Positions 1 to 5,091 of a DNA stretch of 7,237 bases are shown here, piece by piece (the stretch's first letter is position 1; each line of letters opens with the position of its first letter). Position numbers and translations under genes: made by a program. Under the pieces are notes generated by a model. It had not been told where the DNA came from and did not search any database. It was given only the letters and a program-made list of their open reading frames with translations. The stretch spans positions 1 to 7,237 of the forward strand of contig JBBQXZ010000243.1 of the NCBI GenBank assembly GCA_038209145.1, read 5' to 3'. Origin of the DNA: Lunatibacter sp038209145. Its GTDB lineage: Bacteria > Bacteroidota > Bacteroidia > Cytophagales > Cyclobacteriaceae.

Positions 1-72
1 CGAGTTAAAAAACTTGAGTTAGTGAAGAAGTTTCTCGAAGGAGATAACGGTGGACTAGATCTAGTTATTTAG
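1..72 (+). CDS. 3' end of an unidentified gene (partial)
   Basis: Frame 1 is open from the window edge to a TAG at 70-72 and encodes 23 residues ending in LDLVI; the other two forward frames hit stops within the first 22 bases. The tail is charged (Lys/Glu-rich, helix-like) and then ends in a short hydrophobic stretch. The next gene, a small helix-turn-helix protein, begins only 12 bases downstream, so the two were probably co-transcribed. In that layout the upstream gene could be the toxin of a toxin-antitoxin pair, but too little is visible to name a family. Confidence 0.5.
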   Translation, partial: RVKKLELVKKFLEGDNGGLDLVI

Positions 73-84
73 ATATTAAATGAT

Positions 85-411
85 ATGGAGAACTCAAATC
101 AAAAAATCGAAGCGTTAATCGCTAATTCCTCCCTTTCGAGCTGGATGGAGAAAGTAGTCTGGAGAAAAGCCAACCAAGATTGGATCAGAAAATCAACTGA
201 TATTGCCTTGAGCATTATGGACGCATTAGATGATTTGGGTTGGAACAAAGCCCGATTGGCCAAAGAAATGGGCGTTTCTCCGCAGCAGGTAAGCAAATAT
301 GTGCGAGGGGAAGAGAATTTTAAATTGGAGACCATCTCCAAACTGGAAAGGGTATTGGGAATCCAATTGATCACGATCTTGCCCTCAGATCAAGAGGTAG
401 TTTCCACCTAA
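85..411 (+). CDS. Xre/Cro-family helix-turn-helix protein, possible antitoxin
   Basis: This is a 108-residue predicted DNA-binding protein. The N-terminal third (about residues 5-38) is a charged helical region of no family I recognise. Residues about 40-93 form a Cro/C1-type helix-turn-helix: the core reads LAKEMGVSPQQVSKYVRG (58-74), followed by the usual last helix ending in LERVLGIQL (87-95). The ATG at 85 is 12 bases after the stop of the preceding partial gene and has no clear Shine-Dalgarno sequence, so translation may be coupled to the upstream gene. Small proteins of this kind placed second in a pair are often antitoxins that also repress their own operon, which is inference here because the partner is cut off. 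A strong terminator about 90 bases downstream closes the unit. It could equally be a stand-alone regulator of a mobile element. Confidence 0.8.
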   Translation: MENSNQKIEALIANSSLSSWMEKVVWRKANQDWIRKSTDIALSIMDALDDLGWNKARLAKEMGVSPQQVSKYVRGEENFKLETISKLERVLGIQLITILPSDQEVVST

Positions 412-500
412 GAATCGAATGTGCTCAGTGAACCTCCCGCAGCCGAATATTCAGTAAAAAAAGTGCCAAAAGCCTAAGCGACTAGATATTCCAAAAAAGT

Positions 501-547
501 AAAACCATGTAATCTGAAAGTTTAACTTTCAGATTACATGGTTTTTT
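501..547. terminator. Strong palindromic terminator, probably bidirectional
   Basis: An almost perfect inverted repeat has 22-base arms at 501-522 and 524-545 around a single central T; the real RNA loop would be the few bases around GTTTAAC. The right arm runs into six T (542-547), and the left arm begins with four A preceded by another A-run, so the hairpin has a U-tract when read from either strand. It closes the helix-turn-helix transcription unit and insulates the hsdR-fragment/FRG unit downstream. No protein-coding feature covers it. Confidence 0.8.
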
Positions 548-608
548 GGGTTTTTGCGGGAGATGATTATTGATTTTTATTTAAAAGAGACCATATAGGA
601 ATTTCTGC

Positions 609-637
609 TTTGAGAACCCTTAGTTTTCACTACTTTG
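609..637 (+). promoter_or_regulatory. Candidate Bacteroidota-type promoter for the hsdR-fragment/FRG unit
   Basis: TTTG at 609-612 is followed after 18 bases by TACTTTG at 631-637. This is close to the Bacteroidota sigma-factor consensus TTTG (-33) and TAnnTTTG (-7), one T short in the -7 box. It would start RNA at about 643-645, some 20 bases before the ATG at 664. The surrounding stretch 548-663 is AT-rich and holds no other gene. Confidence 0.45.
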
Positions 638-663
638 CATATATTAAACAAGAAGCTTTTTAA

Positions 664-942
664 ATGAATAAGCGAGATCTCTCAGAATCAGATATAAAAG
701 AAAAATTCATCACCCCTGCCCTTATCAAAGCAGGCTGGGATGAAATGGCTCAGATTCAACGGGAAGAGTTTTTTATAGCTGAGAGAATCTATGTCAAAGG
801 CAAATTGACTGCAAGGGGAAACGCCATTGGAGGATTACATACTGGAGTCTCGAAGGCGACGATCTTTTCTGAGAATGCAACCATTTATGCTACCCTTGAT
901 TGCATAAAATGGTTCAAGAACTTTATGGATTCAAATGAATGA
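664..942 (+). pseudogene. hsdR: N-terminal relic of type I restriction enzyme subunit HsdR, with a foreign tail
   Basis: The reading frame encodes 92 residues. Residues 1 to about 54 match the start of type I restriction endonuclease R subunits: LSESDIKEKFITPALIKAGWDE-like spacing (6-27), then a positively charged segment ending in GKLTARG (46-52). In intact HsdR, a protein of roughly 750-1,100 residues, this runs on into (K)RADYIL and the nuclease core with its Glu-x-Lys motif, then the helicase motor. All of that is absent. DYIL can still be read in the +1 frame at 833-844, suggesting a small indel just after residue 52 before a larger loss. The remaining in-frame residues (about 55-92) belong to no family I recognise. 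The frame ends in ATGA (939-942), overlapping the start of the FRG gene, so its translation probably feeds that gene. The product cannot be an active restriction subunit. Confidence 0.8.
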
Positions 943-1682
943 AAGCAGAAAAAATAACCAATATAATTGAATTTTTAAGTTTAGTGCAACATTTAGAGAA
1001 TCAACACATTGCGCAATGGTTCTATAGAGGGCATAGCGATTCTAGTTTTTTGTTGGTTCCCGGTCTTTTTAGGTTAAATTTATCTGATTCCTATTCCGAC
1101 TGGAAAGATATTGAAAATTACATTATGGATTCATTTAGAAGGGAATCTATGCCCTACCTAAAGATTACACCAAAAAGCGAGAAGGAATGGTTAACCTTAG
1201 CCCAACACCATGGTTTGCCAACCTGTCTATTGGATTGGACCGAAAGTCCACTAATTGCTTTATATTTTGCCGTTGAAGATCACATGAATTTAAAAGACGC
1301 TAACGTTTGGTGTTTTGGAGTAGTTTCCACAAATAATTGCCATCCTCAAAGCAGTGTCCTAGCTAGGAGGATAAATACTGAAATTTCTAGGCATATTCTG
1401 TTGCCGCATCATATTTCACCAAGAGTAACGAATCAGTTGGGTTGTTTTTCCAAACACGATTTCCCAGATAAGAGAGAACCATTTATTCCATTCAATGAAC
1501 AAGAGTCAGCTTTTAATACTTTTCGAAAAATCATCATTGAAAGCAAGGACAGAAAGCACATTTTGGATGAACTATATTTCCTTGGAATTCATAAAGGATT
1601 CGTATATCCAGGTCTAGATGGTGTTGGCCAAAAGATAAAATATGAAATAACTTCAGAGCATCGCAGAAACACTATGCATTAA
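939..1682 (+). CDS. FRG-domain protein
   Basis: This 247-residue protein carries the FRG-domain hallmarks along its whole length. They are FYRG (28-31), LAQHHGLPT (87-95) running into LLDWT (97-101), SPLIALYFA (103-111), a PRVTNQLGCF segment (161-170), and the C-terminal LGIHKGFVYPGLDG (215-228), where family members typically have GI..xxxFPDLDG. The domain is biochemically uncharacterised; its genes often occur in variable regions near restriction or phage-defence genes. There is no signal peptide or membrane segment, so it should be cytoplasmic. The ATG at 939 overlaps the stop of the hsdR relic (ATGA), which points to translational coupling and a shared promoter at about 609-637. The usual Arg of GLPTRLLDW is Cys96 here (codon TGT, one transition from CGT). 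The gene is AT-rich compared with the genes beyond the tRNA, consistent with acquisition by transfer. It looks full length and undamaged. An antiviral role is inference from context only. Confidence 0.85.
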   Translation: MKAEKITNIIEFLSLVQHLENQHIAQWFYRGHSDSSFLLVPGLFRLNLSDSYSDWKDIENYIMDSFRRESMPYLKITPKSEKEWLTLAQHHGLPTCLLDWTESPLIALYFAVEDHMNLKDANVWCFGVVSTNNCHPQSSVLARRINTEISRHILLPHHISPRVTNQLGCFSKHDFPDKREPFIPFNEQESAFNTFRKIIIESKDRKHILDELYFLGIHKGFVYPGLDGVGQKIKYEITSEHRRNTMH

Positions 1683-1765
1683 TAATTTAACAGAAAATTT
1701 GAGTCTCTTTAAATAAATAGATTGGTAAAAAATATAGAAGGAAATTACCACTTGGTTAATAGAAG

Positions 1766-1783
1766 TATAAAATGCCTTTTATA
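1766..1783. repeat. Short AT-rich inverted repeat
   Basis: TATAAAA (1766-1772) and TTTTATA (1777-1783) form perfect 7-base arms around TGCC. It lies in the 170-base gene-free stretch between the FRG gene and the tRNA. There is no T-run on the plus side, so it is a poor terminator for the FRG gene. It may be a protein-binding site or chance in AT-rich DNA. Confidence 0.3.
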
Positions 1784-1789
1784 AGATGG

Positions 1790-1808
1790 TTTGCCAATAG
1801 TTTGCCAA
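1790..1808. repeat. Tandem direct repeat TTTGCCAA x2 beside the tRNA
   Basis: TTTGCCAA occurs at 1790-1797 and again at 1801-1808, separated by TAG, giving an 11-base period of about one helical turn. It lies just beyond the terminator of the tRNA-Leu, on the accessory side. Phased short repeats next to a tRNA 3' end resemble arm-type binding sites of tyrosine recombinases, but no integrase gene is visible in the window, so the role is speculative. Confidence 0.4.
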
Positions 1809-1815
1809 AAAATAG

Positions 1816-1848
1816 AAAAACCCCCTCATAGTCTCTCATGAGGGGTTT
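1816..1848 (-). terminator. Terminator of the tRNA-Leu transcript
   Basis: An 8-base GC-rich stem (1822-1829 with 1838-1845), extended by three A-T pairs past a bulged C at 1821, encloses an 8-base loop. Read on the minus strand it begins a few bases after the tRNA 3' end and is followed by TTTTT, CTA and six more T (to about 1806), as expected of an intrinsic terminator. Read on the plus strand the T-tract is poor (TTTCTTG). Confidence 0.75.
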
Positions 1849-1852
1849 CTTG

Positions 1853-1936
1853 TACCTTGGGCCGGAGTCGAACCGGCACGAGTGTAACCTCATTGGTGTT
1901 TGAGACCAACGCGTCTACCAATTCCGCCACCAAGGC
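1853..1936 (-). tRNA. tRNA-Leu, anticodon CAA
   Basis: The 84-base minus-strand sequence folds as a class II tRNA. The acceptor stem is GCCTTGG paired with CCAAGGT (G-U at the end, discriminator A). The D arm contains GGTAGACGC, and the anticodon stem TTGGT/ACCAA encloses the loop CTCAAAC, giving anticodon CAA, which reads UUG. The extra arm is long (TGAGGTTACACTCGT region), as required for leucine. The T arm is GCCGG-TTCGACT-CCGGC. The CCA end is not encoded. A terminator follows directly. The plus-strand reading frame crossing it is a shadow. Its 3' end faces the AT-rich accessory block at 1-1850, so it may have served as an integration site. Confidence 0.95.
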
Positions 1937-1949
1937 ATGTCAATAATAA

Positions 1950-1979
1950 CCGTTCCTTTCTGAACGGGTTGCAAATATG
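1950..1979 (-). promoter_or_regulatory. Candidate promoter and leader hairpin of tRNA-Leu
   Basis: On the minus strand CATATTTG (1979 down to 1972) matches the TAnnTTTG -7 element in all but the first base, with ATTG about 20 bases further upstream (2003-2000) as a weak -33 element. RNA would start near 1966. A small hairpin with 6-base arms (GAACGG 1962-1967 and CCGTTC 1950-1955) follows, which would form in the 5' leader removed during tRNA processing. The match is by eye and modest. Confidence 0.35.
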
Positions 1980-2112
1980 GGTAATGTTTTTTTCCCAAGC
2001 AATAATTTTGTCCTTCCTTCTTTTAAATTTTCAACAATTATTTCTGCTGCTTTTACCCCATAATGATCACCTGGACCACATTTGGATAAGTAGATGTTTC
2101 AATTCCAACGGC

Positions 2113-2883
2113 TTAAATCTCAAAATGGATATACACCGGACTGTCATATTTCAGTCCTAGCAAATCAGCCCCATGGCCGTGGTTGATGCCGATTTCCAGC
2201 AAGCCCAGGCTGTTGAAAAACACAAAGCAGTCCCCCGCCTCAACTTGGTCATACGATGACTGCAGCTCTCCGATAACTTCCCTGCTGAATTCTATCCGGA
2301 ATTTGCCCGGGTTGAGCTGGTCGAATATTTCTCGGGAAATATTAGTAATCAGGTTGCCATAGTTATCCACCCGCAGTACGTATCCCACGATACCCCTTTT
2401 GCTGGCCTTAAACTGCCGCGGCATTACCTTGCGGATGCGCTGCAGCGGGCCTCCAAAGTCGTGGATAGCTGCCCCGCTGGCCACTTTGGCAGCGATGGGT
2501 GCCAAAATATCCTTGGCAGGAAACGTGCTGTCTTTGATGTGAACATCGCCGAATTTGACAATGATGCCCGGGTCCTGGTCGGAAAGCATGCTCAGCACCC
2601 CGTTGTTTGGACCTATGAAAATGTGCTCGTTCATCTTGATGCCGATAAATCCTTCGTTGTCGCTGCTTGTACTGTTTATGGCGACAAGGTGTACGGTACC
2701 TTTCGGGAACTCGTGATAGACCGCACGCAGCACAAATGCGGCATGGGCGATATCGTATGCGGCTATCTGATGGGAAATATCCACTATGCCTAGCTGGGGG
2801 TTGATGGAAAGCATCTTTGCTTTTACCGCAGGTACGTAAAAGTCCCTTTCTCCAAAATCAGACGTGAATGTTATGAGAGCCAT
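2113..2883 (-). CDS. SAM hydroxide adenosyltransferase / fluorinase-fold protein (DUF62), catalytic residues changed
   Basis: This 256-residue protein has the two-domain architecture of the SAM hydrolase / fluorinase family. The N-terminal half has TFTSDFG (5-11), GTVHLVAIN (62-70), GPNNGVLS (91-98) and DILAP (125-129). The C-terminal barrel has DNYGNLITNI (173-182) and NSLGLLEIGIN (224-234). Characterised members hydrolyse SAM to adenosine and methionine using a conserved Asp-Arg-His set, found in VDPGVGxxR and TFHGRD. At those places this protein has Asn70, Glu77 and Pro122. The scaffold is kept but that chemistry is doubtful; I recall similar drift in other Bacteroidota homologues. I place the start at the ATG at 2881-2883 because the family begins with M-x-x-ITxxSDFG. 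The 29-codon extension to 2970 is unlike the family and would lie upstream of the likely promoter. The gene is divergent from phoH and lies upstream of the tRNA on the same strand, with no clear terminator in between. Confidence 0.85.
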   Translation of the reverse strand: MALITFTSDFGERDFYVPAVKAKMLSINPQLGIVDISHQIAAYDIAHAAFVLRAVYHEFPKGTVHLVAINSTSSDNEGFIGIKMNEHIFIGPNNGVLSMLSDQDPGIIVKFGDVHIKDSTFPAKDILAPIAAKVASGAAIHDFGGPLQRIRKVMPRQFKASKRGIVGYVLRVDNYGNLITNISREIFDQLNPGKFRIEFSREVIGELQSSYDQVEAGDCFVFFNSLGLLEIGINHGHGADLLGLKYDSPVYIHFEI

Positions 2884-2907
2884 AGAAGCATGTAAATTAA
2901 AAATCCT

Positions 2908-2952
2908 TACTTTTGTACCAAGTGTGAAACAAAAATAGGAATTATATCCTTG
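2908..2952. promoter_or_regulatory. Divergent promoter region between the SAM-hydrolase homologue and phoH
   Basis: The 105-base gap holds TACTTTTG on the plus strand (2908-2915) and TATTTTTG on the minus strand (2937 down to 2930); both fit the Bacteroidota -7 element TAnnTTTG exactly. Neither has a good TTTG at the proper distance. A third candidate for phoH is TATCCTTG (2945-2952) with TGTG 18 bases before it (2923-2926). The two outward transcription units therefore seem to start within about 45 bases of each other. Which box is used cannot be told by eye. Confidence 0.4.
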
Positions 2953-2988
2953 TAAGTTCAGGCAATACACAAATAGAAAGAAATCGGA

Positions 2989-3987
2989 TTGGTAGAAAAA
3001 GTAATTACACTGGAAAATATTTCCCTTTTGGACTTTTTGGGGTCCGACGACGAAAATTTACGTCAGATCGCATCCGCTTTTCCCCAGAGCAAAATCGTAG
3101 CACGGGGCAATGAAATTAGGATCAAAGGCCATGCACCCGAGATTTTGCGTATCAATGATATCCTCAACATGCTGCTGGAGCATTTTGGCCGTTTTGGTCA
3201 GATTACCCCGGAAAACGTGAAGGATTATATTTCGTTGGAAAACAGCCCTTTAGACTCCGATCAAGCCAAGAATGAGATTATCCTCTACGGAAACAAAGGA
3301 ATTGTTATCAAGCCAAAATCTGCCAACCAAAAAAAGCTGGTAGAAGCATCATTTAAAAATGACCTTGTTTTTGCGCTGGGGCCGGCAGGAAGTGGCAAAA
3401 CTTACATCGCTGTGGCACTGGCTGTCAGAGCGCTGAAAAACCGGGAGGTAAAGCGGATCATCATCACACGTCCAGCCGTGGAGGCGGGCGAGAACCTTGG
3501 ATTTCTGCCAGGTGACTTGCAGGAAAAGTTGGATCCTTACCTGCGGCCTATTTATGATGCGCTCAGCGATATGGTTCCTTCCGAAAAACTGAAATTTTAC
3601 CAAGAAACCAGGGTAATCGAAATTGCTCCACTGGCCTATATGAGGGGTAGGACACTTCACGATGCCTTTATCCTGCTGGACGAAGCCCAGAACACCACCA
3701 GTCAGCAGATCAAAATGTTCCTGACACGGATGGGTCCCAATTCCAAGGTAATTGTCACCGGGGATCAATCCCAGGTAGATCTTCCAACCCGGCAAAAGTC
3801 AGGTCTAAGTGAATCCCTGAAAATACTAAAAGACGTTAAAGGCATAGGGGTAGTACAACTATCCGGCAAGGACGTGGTTCGTCACCGGTTGGTCAAATCG
3901 ATTATCGATGCCTATGAAAAGCATGAGGAAACTGGAGAGCAATCCCCCAATGGCAATAGAAGTAGTCCCGGTAAAAGACCAAGCTGA
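2989..3987 (+). CDS. phoH: PhoH-family ATPase (YbeZ-like)
   Basis: This 332-residue cytoplasmic P-loop ATPase is near the usual length of about 320. The N-terminal 100 residues include a KH-like segment (about 35-65). The ATPase core has Walker A GPAGSGKT (131-138), the family signature TRPAVEAGENLGFLPGD (160-176), Walker B FILLDEAQN (227-235), TGDQSQVDLP (257-266) and the C-terminal RHRLVKSIIDAYE (298-310). Members of this group are linked to RNA metabolism and work with the endoribonuclease YbeY, which is not in this window. The start is TTG at 2989: an in-frame TAG lies at 2974-2976, no ATG or GTG lies between, and relatives begin MV/IEKVITLE. A purine run (AGAAAGAAA, 2975-2983) may act as a weak ribosome-binding site. 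The last 20 or so residues after the conserved end are low-complexity and overlap the next gene. Confidence 0.93.
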   Translation: MVEKVITLENISLLDFLGSDDENLRQIASAFPQSKIVARGNEIRIKGHAPEILRINDILNMLLEHFGRFGQITPENVKDYISLENSPLDSDQAKNEIILYGNKGIVIKPKSANQKKLVEASFKNDLVFALGPAGSGKTYIAVALAVRALKNREVKRIIITRPAVEAGENLGFLPGDLQEKLDPYLRPIYDALSDMVPSEKLKFYQETRVIEIAPLAYMRGRTLHDAFILLDEAQNTTSQQIKMFLTRMGPNSKVIVTGDQSQVDLPTRQKSGLSESLKILKDVKGIGVVQLSGKDVVRHRLVKSIIDAYEKHEETGEQSPNGNRSSPGKRPS

Positions 3988-4393
3988 TCTGGATGATATT
4001 TTCCAGATTAGAGAGAAAGTATTCGTTGTAGAGCAAGAGGTGGATCCAGCTGAAGAGTATGACCAATTTGAATCAACGGCTATTCATTTCAAAGCCCTTG
4101 TTGACGGAGAGCCTGTGGGAACAGCACGCTGGCGTTTTACGGACAAAGGCATTAAACTGGAACGCTTTGCCGTACTTAAGGTCCACCGTGGAAAAGGAGT
4201 CGGTCAGGCATTGGTTAAGGCGGTTTTGGAGGATATTCGACAACATCCAGACTCCAAGGGTAAAGCCTGTTACCTGCATGCGCAAGTTACCGCTATGGGG
4301 TTGTATGAAAAATTCGGATTTCAAAAAGAGGGAGATCTGTTCTTGGAATGTAACATTTCCCATTATAAAATGAAACTTCTATTTCCGGCATGA
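3950..4393 (+). CDS. GNAT-family N-acetyltransferase, ElaA-like
   Basis: This 147-residue acetyltransferase would transfer acetyl from acetyl-CoA to an unknown amine. FQIREKVFVVEQ (18-29) with the following acidic stretch (EEYDQFE, 35-41) resembles ElaA-type GNATs. GTARWR (57-62) starts the central sheet, RGKGVG (80-85) is the acetyl-CoA pyrophosphate-binding R-x-x-G-x-G loop, and GLYEKFGFQKEGD (117-129) is the C-terminal motif. I chose the ATG at 3950 because the family starts right before this first strand; upstream ATGs at 3908, 3914 and 3923 would add up to 14 residues of unmatched sequence. GGAG lies at 3934-3937. The gene overlaps phoH by 38 bases in another frame, so the two are probably co-transcribed and perhaps translationally coupled. 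The substrate cannot be told. Confidence 0.88.
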   Translation: MAIEVVPVKDQADLDDIFQIREKVFVVEQEVDPAEEYDQFESTAIHFKALVDGEPVGTARWRFTDKGIKLERFAVLKVHRGKGVGQALVKAVLEDIRQHPDSKGKACYLHAQVTAMGLYEKFGFQKEGDLFLECNISHYKMKLLFPA

Positions 4394-4423
4394 GTTTAGT
4401 AGATTAGTGTTATAATTTACTAT

Positions 4424-4448
4424 CCGTTGATTTTCAGCGGTGGTTTTT
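4424..4448 (+). terminator. Hairpin plus T-rich run after the acetyltransferase gene
   Basis: CCGTTGA (4424-4430) pairs with TCAGCGG (4434-4440) with one G-U pair across a 3-base TTT loop, followed by TGGTTTTT. It could terminate the phoH-acetyltransferase transcript. It also lies only 19-27 bases before the ATG of the next gene, so it might be a leader structure of that gene instead. The T-run is interrupted, so it is a moderate candidate. Confidence 0.45.
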
Positions 4449-4466
4449 CATCTTAAATATTTTCTC

Positions 4467-5021
4467 ATGAAAACGCTCCCAATCATTCTTTTAGCAACTT
4501 GTTTTATTTTTACGGCAGAGGCCCAAGAGCTTAAGTCTCCTCCCAGTACCGCCAATGAAATCAAACTCAATATCATAAACACCATTGTTTTGGGCAGTTT
4601 GGAGTTCGGCTACGAATATTTTATAGACAGGAATCAATCAATAGGGGCGGAGGTCCATTTGTATGACAGGTTTGCCTTTGTATCCGATCAACGCGAAGGA
4701 AGATCTTTTGATGCCACGAGTTATCTTTTGGGGTTCAACTACTATTTTGTGACACCCGAACGGCCCTCCGGTTTTTATGTCAATCCTTTCGTAAAATACC
4801 GTACAGGTATATTTACCGAAATCGGGGAAAATAGTCAATCCCTTGAAACCGACCTCAGTACTTTTATCATTGGTATGGGAGCGGGATATAAGTGGGTAAA
4901 CAATGATAAATTTGCACTTGGTCCCTATGTGAATATTGGCCGGGGCTTCAATGAGGAAGCCTCTCAAAGATTTTCCCCCGTGGAATTTAAGGCAGGGTTT
5001 AGTATTGGCTTTAGATTCTGA
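4467..5021 (+). CDS. Small outer-membrane beta-barrel protein, DUF3575-like
   Basis: This 184-residue exported protein begins with a signal peptide (about residues 1-20: Met-Lys-Thr, a hydrophobic core, then a TAEAQ-like cleavage region). The mature part alternates polar and hydrophobic residues in amphipathic strands with aromatic girdles. Examples are the strands around NEIKLNIIN (30-38), LEFGYEYF (45-52), SYLLGFNYYF (85-94), GFYVNPFVKYRTG (102-114), GMGAGYKW (136-143) and GPYVNIGRGF (152-161). It ends in IGFRF with a terminal Phe, the usual outer-membrane-assembly signal. The size suggests an eight-stranded barrel, and the N-terminal strands recall DUF3575 porin-like proteins. I use the ATG at 4467; the GTG at 4440 would put a nine-residue extension ahead of the signal peptide. 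It sits alone between two hairpins. The function is unknown; it may have a structural or adhesion-linked role. Confidence 0.8.
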   Translation: MKTLPIILLATCFIFTAEAQELKSPPSTANEIKLNIINTIVLGSLEFGYEYFIDRNQSIGAEVHLYDRFAFVSDQREGRSFDATSYLLGFNYYFVTPERPSGFYVNPFVKYRTGIFTEIGENSQSLETDLSTFIIGMGAGYKWVNNDKFALGPYVNIGRGFNEEASQRFSPVEFKAGFSIGFRF

Positions 5022-5052
5022 AATAAATTTTGTTTCAAGGGTATTGCACATT

Positions 5053-5086
5053 TTTCCTACAATCGTTAAATTGTGGGAAATTTTTT
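5053..5086 (+). terminator. Intrinsic terminator of the barrel gene, ending at the comEC start
   Basis: An 11-base stem (5053-5063 with 5070-5080, one T-G pair) closes over a 6-base CGTTAA loop and runs straight into six T (5081-5086). It is 32 bases after the stop of the barrel gene and ends five bases before the comEC ATG. The purine-rich GGGAAA that would be the nearest ribosome-binding sequence for comEC lies inside the right arm. It is therefore either a plain terminator with comEC expressed from elsewhere, or a control hairpin for comEC. Confidence 0.7.
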
Positions 5087-5091
5087 ATGTC

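Noticed and set aside
434..562. Long-range inverted repeat CTCCCGCA (434-441) / TGCGGGAG (555-562) around the terminator
   Set aside because: Only 8 bases with a gap of over 110 bases; it may be chance and explains nothing beyond the hairpin already listed.
1723..1750. TGGTAA / TTACCA inverted repeat after the FRG gene
   Set aside because: Six-base arms with a 16-base spacer in AT-rich DNA are expected by chance.
1900..2160. Plus-strand 86-residue reading frame
   Set aside because: It begins inside the antisense of tRNA-Leu, crosses the tRNA promoter region and ends inside the SAM-hydrolase gene; its composition is Phe/Leu-rich with no family resemblance.
2461..2793. Plus-strand 110-residue frame opposite the SAM-hydrolase homologue
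   Set aside because: It is fully antisense to a gene with clear family motifs and has no recognisable product.
2884..2970. 29-residue N-terminal extension of the SAM-hydrolase homologue
   Set aside because: The family starts at the MALITFTSDFG position, and the extension covers the likely promoter.
3349..3795. Minus-strand 148-residue frame opposite phoH
   Set aside because: It mirrors the Walker A to Walker B part of phoH; shadow frame without motifs.
4936..5091. 52-codon N-terminal extension of ComEC
   Set aside because: It overlaps the end of the barrel gene in another frame and a terminator hairpin, and lacks ComEC similarity; the ATG at 5092 directly precedes the first membrane segment.
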